DNA of 64,000 nucleotides. Origin: Stichopus chloronotus (lineage: Eukaryota; Echinodermata; Holothuroidea; Aspidochirotida; Stichopodidae). Of the stretch, positions 1 to 12,300 are shown piece after piece (positions within the stretch are counted from its first letter, which is position 1; the number at the start of each line of letters is the position of its first letter). The notes under the pieces are model-generated. The model was not told the DNA's origin. It worked only from the letters and a program-made list of their open reading frames with translations, and did not search any database. Location: positions 25,622,455-25,686,454 of the forward strand of contig SFZH01000008.1 of the NCBI GenBank assembly GCA_021234535.1. Direction: 5' to 3'. Position numbers and translations under genes: made by a program.

Positions 1-289
1 GTAGAAAGATAAAAGCTTGGCAACAATGGAACATCAAAGTAAGTAACAATGTTAAAAACAATCGAAAAAATTCTCTTAAGCATATCATTGAAACCACAAT
101 GCATTTCTGCATTCTGGTTTAAGATTTTGACTCATTTTGAGGTCCTGTAATTTGCAGATGATTCAGGCTCACCTTAATTGACATGTCATGGCACAGTATG
201 CTTTTGGAAATTCTGCACAGCAACTTGTATTTTATTCTTTGCTAAAATGATGTGCATTGTGTCACTGTACTTGTGTCATTATTTCAAAG

Positions 290-386
290 GGCCTGCTGCC
301 ATTGTCCTCGCAACACATGGATGCCACGTTTCAACACGTGCACGCAATGTATACCACACACAGACTGTGGGAGTCTCGGCAGGGAG
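290..386 (+). CDS. Gene C exon: TNFR cysteine-rich module, first part
   Basis: The acceptor is atttcaaag and the donor GAG|gtgagc. Phase is 2 in, 0 out, with 32 whole codons. The translation contains CCHC, then TCTQC, then HTDCGSLGRE. Cysteine spacing CC-x-C-x11-C-x2-C-x5-C is identical to gene A exon 34850-34943, although most other residues differ. This is what is expected of a conserved disulphide-bonded TNFR module in diverged paralogues. The long open frame on this strand that starts at 178 is a different frame and is not the coding one. Confidence 0.78.
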
Positions 387-3300
387 GTGAGCACCATTTT
401 AATAGTAAACTGTAAAGAGTGACTTTGAAATTATCATCTCCAAGCGCAAATTCAGAACACTCTGTTTTAGTGATTTTGTCAGGGTTCATGTGTACATGGA
501 AAACTTGAAAAATGTCAAGAAACATTTAAAAATTATTTCAAGGTTTTACAGTAAGTTCAGGGGAATTGTGCAAAGCAAAGAGCTTACTGATAATTTCCTC
601 AAAGGGACATTGTTCTTTTCTCACATGTACACTACCGGTAATATAAAAATGTATTCTCACTTGGGGTATAAAAATTTATTTTCTTCACCTCATTGCTTTA
701 GATTTTGCTGTTAAAGTGAAAACCAGCCTCTGTGGGATGTGAGTAGAGTGTCATGGAAATCCTTTTGTTTGGTTAGAATGGGATAGTCATGGAAAAATTA
801 TGGAGATTGATTCAGTGTATGAACCCTCTTTTGTAGAATAATGTTCTTAAGCGACTTTGAAGTTTGCCAACCAAAAAGCACGCATATGCACACTGCAGTT
901 GACATTAATACAGTAATATTTGTGCGAAACTTTTTATTTTTTTAAATTTTTGGATTCGATGATAATTTTAACCCTTTGCATCCATGCTGTCATGTGTGTG
1001 TGTGGAAAGATGTGTTTGTGAGAGAAGCTTGGACAGATTGCATATCTCTTATGTATGTGCGTGTACCACATTGAGTACAAGAATCCTATTGTTATGAGTG
1101 GTGATCAGAGCTCATTTTGAGTCAACAGCCTGGTTTAGAGAAGGGAGAAATGTAAAGCAATCTTGCAAGAAGGGAAGCTGGGACATGCAGTTATGATACC
1201 CGTATTAAGTGTGTGTGTACCACATTCAGTACAAGAACCGCAGGCCTTGAAGTGTGAGGAGTGCGAGTGCGATTGCACATCATCACTCACCTCATATCAC
1301 TGTGAGAAGTATGATTTTGAGGAAAACTGGGAACACAGGCAATTTATGAAAGTTTGATAAAACATCACACCTGCTACACTCCTTAATTTCTTGAGAGAGG
1401 TGATTTGTAGCACGCCTGGAAAATCTAAAACTCAAGGCATGGAACTATATCATTTTTGATGAATGTCAAAGGTCATTTTGTGATAACAACAGTGGTTGGA
1501 TAGTGAGAACCTTGTTAACATGACATCTCAAGAACGAAGCTTGGATATATTTAATATTTCATACTAGTTTTGTAGGTGTAACACCCTCAGTTTATCTGCC
1601 CTATTTCCTTGTGATCAAAAGTTGTGTGAAATAAATTTCAAACTGTGAACACATTTTAAACATGATAGGCATAATTCAACAAGGGAAGCTTTGACAGATC
1701 TGTATAGTATGCATACATCAAAACATGTTGAGGGACATAATCCTATTGTTTTGGAGAGGTCAACAGGGGTCATTTGGAGCCAAACATTGGTCAAATAGTG
1801 AATATCTGTAAACAATATCTGAAGTTTGCACTGATCTCATGCTGTCTTTGTTTTTCTTTCGTGCCATGTTGAGTGCAAAAGGCTATTTTATACAGCTTGA
1901 GGTCATTTGGGTCAACAAGGGTCAATTGTTAATTAAACCTGCCATCATGAACAAGTGGATTTGAAAATACTCATAATTACTGTACATTCGTCAAAACCAT
2001 TTTAATTTGTGTATTCTGGTTTGAACTCACTCCAGCCGCTGGCATTTCCGAGTGATCACATTCACTTGGTTACTCAACTTGATTCAAACTTAGCAGTAAC
2101 CATTTTACCTGAGAAGTGGGTGTACTGGTTGTGTTTAGTTGCCATGCATGGCAGCACTATTTTGAAATTCCCTCGAATAGAATGTAGCAGTGTGTTTTTT
2201 TTTGTGACAGTTATGTAGCAAAAATGAAGCTTATTTTTATGTTACTTGAATCAAGTACATATGCTGGTAAGAACTCTCTGCTGCAATCTTTATTGCAAAC
2301 ATTGGGGTTTAGAAGTGATCATTGACCCTGAGTCAATCACTGTGGAGGGTGTTATCTCCTACATTAATGTTATACACACATTTCCTGTGTTTGTTTTTTC
2401 TGGTTCCTGCCTTCTCCCCTTGCCCAGAATTTCAAACATGTAAAAATATCTCTCCTTAAAAATAAACAAAACCCCAAAACAAGTTTTTTTCTGTAGTAAT
2501 CAGTGAATACTAATTAGTAAAAGTGTGTTGTTTTTCTTCTTCACAGCTGATTAGTGCTGGAAATAGAACACACGATAATGTCTGTGGAGATAAGTTGGAG
2601 CCTGTAACAACACATTCGTTAAGTACTCAAAGTATGTTACTGTACATCGAGCAATATTCAAATTGAACACCTTATTAATATTCCTCTATATCTGATTGAA
2701 GGATGGTGGTTGCACTGTTTGTTTCAGGATTGTGATCACTATTATGATACTCAACCATGAGTTAGTATGTATATAACCCCCCTCTCCCTTATACAATACA
2801 TGTGTGGTTAAAAATGGCAATATCTTGTCTGGTGTAGCATGGTACACAATAGTTGGACAAGAGGTTATTCCAGTCACTACGGTAACTGCATGAGTTGTTT
2901 CCAAAAAGAATTATTTACATTGCTAAGTTACATAAGTTACAGCATTACTTTAGTGTGACCAGGTGTTAAATTGTTGCATATTTGTGTTATAGCAACGGTA
3001 CAGTACACATCTAAACCATTGATGACAGTATGCTGTCTGTAATTTAATTACAATTCTAAAAGTTGCACAAGCCTGTTTGTGAAAATCTGCCTTTTGGATA
3101 TAAAGTGGTAAAGTTCACTGTTTTGTTTTTCAGGTGCCCAGCCCAAAATGTTCACCTTTCCACTGTGGCAGTGCTTCTATAAAGAACTTGAGTAATGTTG
3201 AAATATTTGAACAAGCATTGCAATTTTTTGCCATTAAGTCTAAAAAAAAAATCAAACTTGTAGGTTTAAAGCTACATGTACTGTACATTGCAAACTTTCT

Positions 3301-6300
3301 GTCAATTCACAGTATTTGGGACGCTGGCAAGCAACGTGAAGATGGGATTTCCTCATAAGGCAGCCTAATTGCAACTTGTGAATGGCAGATACAGAAATCA
3401 TTAAATTCAGGCATTTCCCATGAGGTGTTCACATGATGTACAGTATTACTTGTAATTTAGTCAGGTATATGCAACACTGTTTGTGATGTAGCCAATTTGC
3501 ACATTTTGTATAGCTGTCAATTATTAACTGTACACACGAACTTCTTTCGACAAAGAAAATTGTGGCGCTGTTCGGATGTTTTCATTTCTGTGTACATTAA
3601 TGTTCACAGTCAAGCTGAAGAATATATTTTTGTCTATAGTTTCTGCAGATGTAACAAGTATACGTCCACCGTTGGCTATTACACCTACCACACAGCAGCA
3701 TCAGACCAGCCCTCCTAGAAATGGTCCATCTACCTCATCTGTCCAACCTTGTACCTGTCCACCTCGGGGTAAGTGCAAAGTAACTTTGCTGTGATTGGTC
3801 ATGCATCAGTACATACCACAATAATCCATTGTCAAGATTTACATCGTTGTACAATGGACATAAACCAACACTTCTAAATGTTTTCCTTTCTTCTCTTGTG
3901 ATTTTTCCTGTTCATCTTCATTTCTCAAAGTATGGTATTGCATGCTCTAACTACATATTTTTAATTCAATATGCTTTGATTTAAAACACAGACAGGGGTA
4001 CTTTCACATTTCACGCTTCTGTTTGCTTTTACTGCTGAACAGTTTTTAAAACATAGTTTACTGTAACAGTTTTGGAATTTATTGAGAGGTTTGAAGCACC
4101 ATTGTTTTGTAGGATATACCACAGCTATCAGTAATGAAGGAGATAAGATCTCACCAAAATGATTGTATTTTACCTGTATAGTTTGATCATATATGTGTTT
4201 AGGTATTGGGTGCATTGGACTTACTTTAGTTTCAATATAAAGTGAGTGACTTTGAATTAAAATCTTTACATTTTTTGCCTTTTCCCTCAAATTTTTCATC
4301 TTCTTAGAAGTCTCCGTAATGAGGTACATACGTATTTCAGTTATTTATTTATGTTTTTGTGCAGATGTTATAAAGCATGCCTCATTTATTTTTGCAATGT
4401 ACAGGTATGCTGGTTAACCTTTTGCATTTTGCTGCATTGGTCTTCAAGGAGGATAGGCAGTAGTGACATACATGTTACATAAATGTTTGCACGTGAAAAT
4501 GCGCAGTTCAGGCAAACATCGATGACCTCTGACCAAACAGCTTTCCATGTTTGAAGAAGCTAGGGAGTTCCATACATACATATTCCTGAATAGTGTGTAA
4601 GATGTCAACATGAACAAAATAAATAACATTTTTTTTTCCTGTCTGCTGGTACATTTTCTGAATCAATTTGCCTTTTGTAGATAATTTATCACTACAAATC
4701 TGGTGAGGAGATGCACTATGCTTACACCCAATTTGGAAGATTTTCAAACTGTATGGTAAAAAAAAAATGTATGTCATAGCGGCCTATCCTCCTTTAATTA
4801 TCCATTGTTGGTTGTATTAAGCAAAGTTTTTTTTTTTTTTAATTACAAAAGTTTAAAGATCTGTTCTTATTGGTCCTTGCTGTGATCTTTTGTGACCCAA
4901 AGGTGGTCAGTGCAGTCAGATGTAAAGGTCATCATCATTGGCGTCATACATCACAGAAACTTACATTGTTAATTCTACTGTCACTGTGATATTCATTGCC
5001 TGAAACACTTGCCATGCCTCTGAGTATCTAATTGGCCGGAAGTTAAGTACTACCCATTATATTGCTTTCAGTCCTTTGTAATTTATACATTACACTGAGT
5101 AAAAAAGGACTTTTTCCAAACAAAAAAAAAAGAAACTTTTTCAACAGTCATACATTCAAAGATTAGGCTTCTTGAAAAAACTTGTTTAGATGACGTCTGC
5201 ACCAAACTGAAAAATTCGAAGACTGGATTATAGGTTCAAATGTTTTATCACACACTTCCTAGGTATCATTTTGTAATCACAAACATTTTGAGGTCCCTCT
5301 TTGGTGCATTTGTTCAGGTAATTTTCATTCCCTACTCACTTAGTGTGTACATGTAACTGAATTTTATGACATTCGGAGTTGTCTTGAAAGAGACGGCAGT
5401 AGTATGAAAGAGCAGTTTTTGACATTTATTGCGCATTCTCCTATAGGCCAGAAACATTCAAATGCTCTCTTCCATAGAATATACTCACTCTCCAGATTGT
5501 TTTGTTTTGTTTTGCAAGCTAACAATTAAATGTTCCCAAAAGTTCCCAATAACCTCTGAGTAACAGAGCAGAAGTTTGTTTACATACATTATGTGCCAAA
5601 AGGTGTATGACCATTATTTGCGTTTCTAGCAAATTTTTTAGTCAGTGCAGAAAGTTCATCTTAGGAAGAGAGATTAAAACACTGCTTCTGTCAAAGGCTC
5701 GATCAGACCAGGAACTCGGAGTTGTTACAGATGGAGTGAATGAAATGTACTTGCTTGCACTTGGCTCTCTGTTGCGATTTAACTTTCTTTATTATACCTT
5801 TGTTTATATTTTCAGTCAAAATAACATCCTTTTAGAAGTTTTAACTTCCTTTATTATACCTTGGTTATTTTCATTCAAAATAACATCGTGTTAGAAGCAT
5901 CACTCTGTCCTCATCAGCTCCTTGCCTCAGAGTAGTGATAGATATTCATTAGCAAGATTTGCTCATTTTTTTAGATGAGATTTGCTAGATTTGCTAGATT
6001 TTCTCTATGCAAGGTCGAAGCTCACATTGCCCAAAATATAACCTAGACTGAAATATGAAAGTCCCTTGCATTAGTGGTACAGTATCTATCTTAGGATACA
6101 CGGACAGCAATTTAAGCTCTCGAGTGAAACCTGATATGAATATACCACACAACTGTTTGGGGTAATAATGTGGGTAATAATTTATTATGTTTCATGTTGT
6201 TCACTTGTGTCTTTCTTTTTGAAAATTTCATATTATCTGAAACTTGGGAAAAGAAGGAAAATGTTTTCACCAATTCTTTTCATAGATAATTTTCATAGAT

Positions 6301-9300
6301 AATTTTATCAACAACATGTTGAGTTTCACACTATGTCCCGAGATGCGGAAAGTTAGTACTGTATTACATGGCCAATGACATTTGACCTTAGGCTTGTCTA
6401 TATGCATGCGTAGGCTGGTGTACAATGGCGGAGGGTGGGCTGGGGTAAAGTAGAGAAGGGGCCCCTGCCAATTGAAAAGCTTCTGGGAAGGGGGGAAAGT
6501 CTCTGAGTGGTTCAAATGTTTTGCTATGATAATGGGACTTCAGTCAAATTTATATTCCCTTGATTCATTTCAACAAGAAGTGATTTTTTTTTAATCTACT
6601 GCAGGTGGAAAGAGAGAGAGAATAATTAGATCATGCAGCTTTTCCACAGAGCAGAACTTCTCTACAAAAAACTTGCAGTAAATTTCAGTTTTCTACAATT
6701 TGGCATTCTTTTTCAGAAAAGCCAAAGCCAAAAAAACCTATTTTGTCATATTGCTGTTTAAAAGTACATCAGTTTTACTACCGGCACTTAAAAAGTACTG
6801 TATTTCATTTCCCCTTTAAAAACTGAATCCTGTTTTACCATAGGTTCATGCAAAAAGCTTTTCATGGGATTCTTCCTCAGAAAATTGCATTTTGAGCCCT
6901 GCATCAGTTTGTTGCCTTAGACTGTTTTCAACTGCCTCACCCTGAATGTTCATGGTCATAAAAACTAATATCCTATTACATGATATCACTACTTACAGTA
7001 AAATGATGAATTTTACGATTAAAAGGATGATGTCATTTTTCGCACCCAAGTGTTGAATCTGTGTCAATACAGTTGCATGTAACAGGGTTTATGTTTACAT
7101 TGGCTTTTCCTGTCTGGTTTTGCGGTGGCTTTGTTTACGTTAAATATGTGTTCAGCCACGTGTGGCCTACCCCCATTTTCCTTCATTTCTTGATCAGTGA
7201 AAATGGGAGAGATTGTTAGTTTTCTCCCTGTAAATTGTGATTTGTGCAGCCAACAGCAAAACTGTGGTATGTAACCGGGGAAGGAAAACTTACAACTTAG
7301 AGATCTATGCCACACACTCGGTGACTCAGCATTTGCATGCACTTTCTTTACCCAATTTCATGTCGCTAAGGGCTGTTGCTATGCTGTGCCAGTCAGCATA
7401 CTGCACCTTTGTTTTTCAGTGAACACAAAGAATGTAACAGGATGTTGACTACTCGTGTCTGTGTTTGTAATGTCAAGTACAACAGACACCAGGCAAGGAT
7501 GTGGACAGATGCAATCAATGCTTTTGTCAGTTTAACAACTCCCTGATCAGACACTATTTATGGCTGATTGTATCCTGACTAGTTGATACTATAAAATTCA
7601 TTTAACTTTGCCACTGTTTATCAATAAATCAAATTTTTTGAACTTGAGAGTTTCTGATTTTGTGGCCATCATTCCAGTAGATCCTTTGTTAGTTTAATTT
7701 GTTTTGCAATCAATATTACACTAATTTGTAAATTATACAATATTACACTATGATCAAATAATCCTATTTCATCATAGTGGAGCACTTGAAGTGGATTATG
7801 GTATAGTGTTAATTGTCACAGCTGATTTTTGTTTAGTGTTACTATTTGGCTCAGTTTTTGTTGACCTTAAAGCACTTCCCTAAAGTGTTTACCAAAACAA
7901 ACCTCTTATTACAGCATGCTCAAGTTCAAAATTTGAGCCTGAGGATGCTGGATGTAGTGATCAACACTCCAGATGCCACATTGTATTGTACTGTATCATA
8001 ATTGATAAAGCTATAACACATAGAAAGCTGTAATCAGTGCACTGCTTATCAGGTTTTGAGTAAATATTCAACTGCAGTAGTATTTGTTTTGTTCATGTCA
8101 AAGTGTGATCATGCAATCATGCAGGTATAAGTTGTTGTGATGATGTGAAATAGCTGGATCCATACAAAAAAAGGCCAACTGTTTCAAGCCTTTGATTGCA
8201 TTTTTGAACTGTAGACAGGAAGTGAGAACAATTGGTGAGAGCTAGGACTCCACTCAGAAATAGACATTACATGCATGCATATGGTTGCACAATTAATGTG
8301 AAAAGCTGTGAGGGGCATTTATTGACATAACGTTTAATGCAATTTTGTGAGTAATATGAGTTTTACTAATCAATCAGAGAGATTTCAAATGCTGCTCTCA
8401 GAGAAAGTATGACATAATGTGCCCATATCGCGATGACCTCACAGTTTGGAGCTTATTGGTTGCTTAAAAAAAAAAAAAAAACAGCACAAAAAAAGCAGTT
8501 TTTCTGTAAATTGTCAGTATGTGTACCTGTACAGTAGCAAACTACATGGTTGTTCAGAGAAATGCTGATTTTCAAGTAAGATAATGAAAATGCAAATACT
8601 GTGAGGATCACATTGAGTCAACATATATTTCTGCATTGTTTCTTTTTTTTTTTGAGTTTCAAATTTTCTTCATGCACAGCGATTGTGCACCGGAATTTTC
8701 AGGTTGATTATGGTGGAGTTTAAAGATTGGCATGGGGAACACATATAGGAAGAGATTTGTTGATTGCTGTGTATATATTTGCCACATTCATGTGATTTAA
8801 GGTGTTGGGAGACCATGTAGAACACCAACAAGTGAAGGTCACAATATGATGATATACAGTATCATGATCTGAGTTATTGCAAAATACCAGACCAGTCTAA
8901 GCACACCAAACAGTTATACAGCATCGCAGCATGTACATTTTGTTACTAATGTCATACTTTTTGTAAACTTACTGCTCCTCCTAGAAACTTTCTCCAAACT
9001 TAGTACATTTCAGTGCAGAAAGGTTTTTCCTTGTTTTTCCATTATTACAGAAACTATGTGGCCCTACTTGCATTTTATGAAACTCACAGCTAAGGAATAC
9101 AGCACAAAACTGCTTAAATTGAAGTAACAAGCTTTACTAAAGGTGCATGCATGTTGAAGTTTCTGACAATTTTTCATATGGTATTTACAACATATATTCT
9201 CAATCAGGTATCCAGAATTGTTATTTTAGTTATTGATTGGAACGAGTATAATTGTCTCTTTGTTCCCCCCTATTTTCTTTGGTGCCATTTTGAGTTTTGA

Positions 9301-12300
9301 TGATTATTGTAACCTTCGTAGTCACATGATGGCTGTATATGTGTGTGTATAATGCAGTATATTTGTGACACCTACCTGGTAAACATGATATCTCAAGAAA
9401 AGAAGCCTTGACAGATCTGATAGTATGTAGGCGTACCAAATTTAATCCAAGAACCCTATTGTTTTAAGTGAAGGGCAAATGGTATTTGGAATTAACAGGT
9501 CAAATTGTGACAGGAAGCCTAAAGAGATTTCATATTGGATTGTCAGTGTACTGCATTGAGTACTAGAACCCTACTGCTATTAGTGGAGGTCCAACCTCAT
9601 TTGAGACCAATTAACAGGTTAAATTGTGAAAACCGTATAAACCTGATATCTCAAAAAGGGTAGCATGGATAGTCTGATATTTAGTACGTAGCTTCAACAC
9701 ATTGAATCCAAGAACTGTTATGTTTTTGATAGGTTACATCAAAAGCCATTTGGGATCAACAGGGGTTCAATTATTAAAATCTTGTAAATCAAGATATCTC
9801 AAGAAGGGGATACAGGACCCCTCTTCTTTTTAGTGAAGGTCAAAGGTCATTTGAGGTCAATAGCATTCAACTTGTGAAAGCCTTGTAAATACAACATCTT
9901 AAAGGCTGTAATGCATCACCCCAGACAGTTTCAATTCTCCCAACCACCTACCTGTAGTCCCTCCCTCAGCCTGTCTTACATTCCTCCACATGTGTAATCA
10001 AAACAATGGATCCCTGCGTACGCTGTGTAATACGAGCTGCTCTGCATCTTTCGAATTTGCTGGCAATCCAAGAGTACTGTAACTTAGAACCAGTTGAGAA
10101 TTTTCCTTTCAGGGAGGTAAAAATATAGCTTAGGGTGATGCAATACAGCCTTTAATAAAAGGGAAACCTTGCACTAATGTGACTTATGTTGGTGACAGAT
10201 GATAGTGGTGGACCAAGTTGAGTCCACAATATGGATACTTAATTCGTCGACTTATAAATTGTACTGATCTAATACATTACGGAGATGCAATCGCAAACTT
10301 GTGGCAGTGTGTTTAATATGTTTTGAGTTGAAGACTGTGAAAATGTGCATAATTGCATCATTAAAACCACAAAATTGGCATTTGTGCATTCCTTTTTTAC
10401 CAATCTTTTTTAAATCTTTCATATGTAAAATCCCTTCCCAGATGTGCATGTAAAGTGTTTCTTGTTTGCCCTTTCAATTTGTTAATTGTAAGTGCAATGC
10501 ACAGTAATAAATGTACTTTCTGTCAATGGACTGACTACAGTATCTCATTATGCATGTCCTGTTCATTAGCCACATGGTCTGGCTTTTATGGTTACAAATT
10601 ACTTTTATGCCATTATTAATTACCTCTGGAATTACCTCTGCCTCTACATGCCCATGCACCCACTAAAATATCTTCAAGGGAATAATTTGCAGTCATCCTT
10701 CTACCGTTTATTTTGAAAATTAATTCATCAAAATCTTACAATTTTCTTCTTATTTCTCTAGATAAGTGTTCATGATGTTGTTGAATGCATAAGGAAGTTG
10801 GTGTGCTGCAAAATTAAGAAATAAAACAACCAAAATGATATCAAGCAATGAAAAAGAGCTGTTCATGATACCATATCACGGCATACTAATTCAGTTTAGG
10901 ATGACTGCAATTTCCTTTCGATGCGTTGTTTGGAAGAGGGATGCTTGTGGGTGTATTCTAATTGTTGTACAGTAAGTGTATATAATTGGTGAACTTTGGA
11001 ATAGTCAAATTTATGATTCTCACCGGATAGTATAGTTAATACTCTGCACGTGAACATATACTGAAATGACATATTTGTAATTTGATTGATTTTCATGAAT
11101 TTTGTGGCATATTTACCCAATAGATGTAGTCTACACACATACACACACACCCACACATACATATAAATAGAACCAGCCATACAGTGGAAGTGTTAATTTA
11201 GCCTACTGCAGGCAGAGATGCATAATTACACCCCACTGTGTACCTTTAAATTTACAGTATAAATAACCTTCTGACTCAAGGACAACTTCTTTTGATACTG
11301 TATATTCACTATACATGTTTGCATTGTGTTTATGGTCAAAAGTTTATCACAGTTATCAATTCATACAGTATATGTTTTAAACACTTCAAGCTTAGGCTAC
11401 TGTAAATGACAGGACAATATATTGCTGGAGACAGTCACAGAATTAAAGCAAAGATGGTATGACTAATAGTCATATGAAGTGATTGCAACATCAGTAGGAA
11501 ACTTACAAATGTCTGCGCCAAGTTTGCAGTATGCCACACTGTGCAAACATCACACGTGATTGAGTAGTCATACATGCAGCTGTATATGTCAGGTAAATAG
11601 CAGCGTATTCAGCACATGAAACTCACAATGGCATTGATGACTTTGAAAGTTCTCCATTTATCCTTTCAAGGTGATCAGTTTTGCAAAAAAAAAATAAAAC
11701 CTTAAATTCACTTGCAGCAGATTCTAACAGAACTGCTGGTTTTGTCAGACATTTGAGGGAAAACATTCTCTGTTATTATGAGCAGAGCTGATTTCTCATC
11801 TTTCAGATGTAGTGTGAGTTGCAGCTACGGTTGCTGGTATTAAACTTAATGAGACTTCAGGGTTCTCAGAGTGCTATTGCTGAGGCTACTTTCTCCCCGT
11901 CAGTGTTCAGATGTTATTTCCTGTTATTCAATGTTTAGTGAAACATGTTTACTTAAAACATGTTCACTTACTGAAATGTATTAATCCATACATGGCCTAC
12001 TGTATATTGTGAGATATCAGTCAGTGAACTACCTTCCAATTGTATGTATAGCAACAAGCAGCTGATCTTAGTAATAAGCAGAATGTTAACATGGCAATCA
12101 TTTGAATTTATGTCATTTTAATTCCTCTCTATTATCTGTCAATCGATCTCCAAATTTTTGTACCTATTGTCATTCATACTTGAGAAGAATCCTCCACTCC
12201 TATTGGCGCATTACGGTCATGTGGCCGTATCCTCGTGCTAATGCACAATCAATTTTAGGGTAAAATCACTGGTGGATGAACACTGTACAGCGAAAACATA

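Noticed and set aside
1163..1357. Cysteine-rich open frame (KCEECECDC) that looked like a further TNFR exon
   Set aside because: No acceptor/donor pair in the needed phase, and the surrounding sequence is decayed minisatellite; gene C's exons at 290 and 2547 join directly in phase.
3961..4329. 122-residue - strand open frame in gene C intron
   Set aside because: Antisense, no domain, no neighbouring exons in phase.
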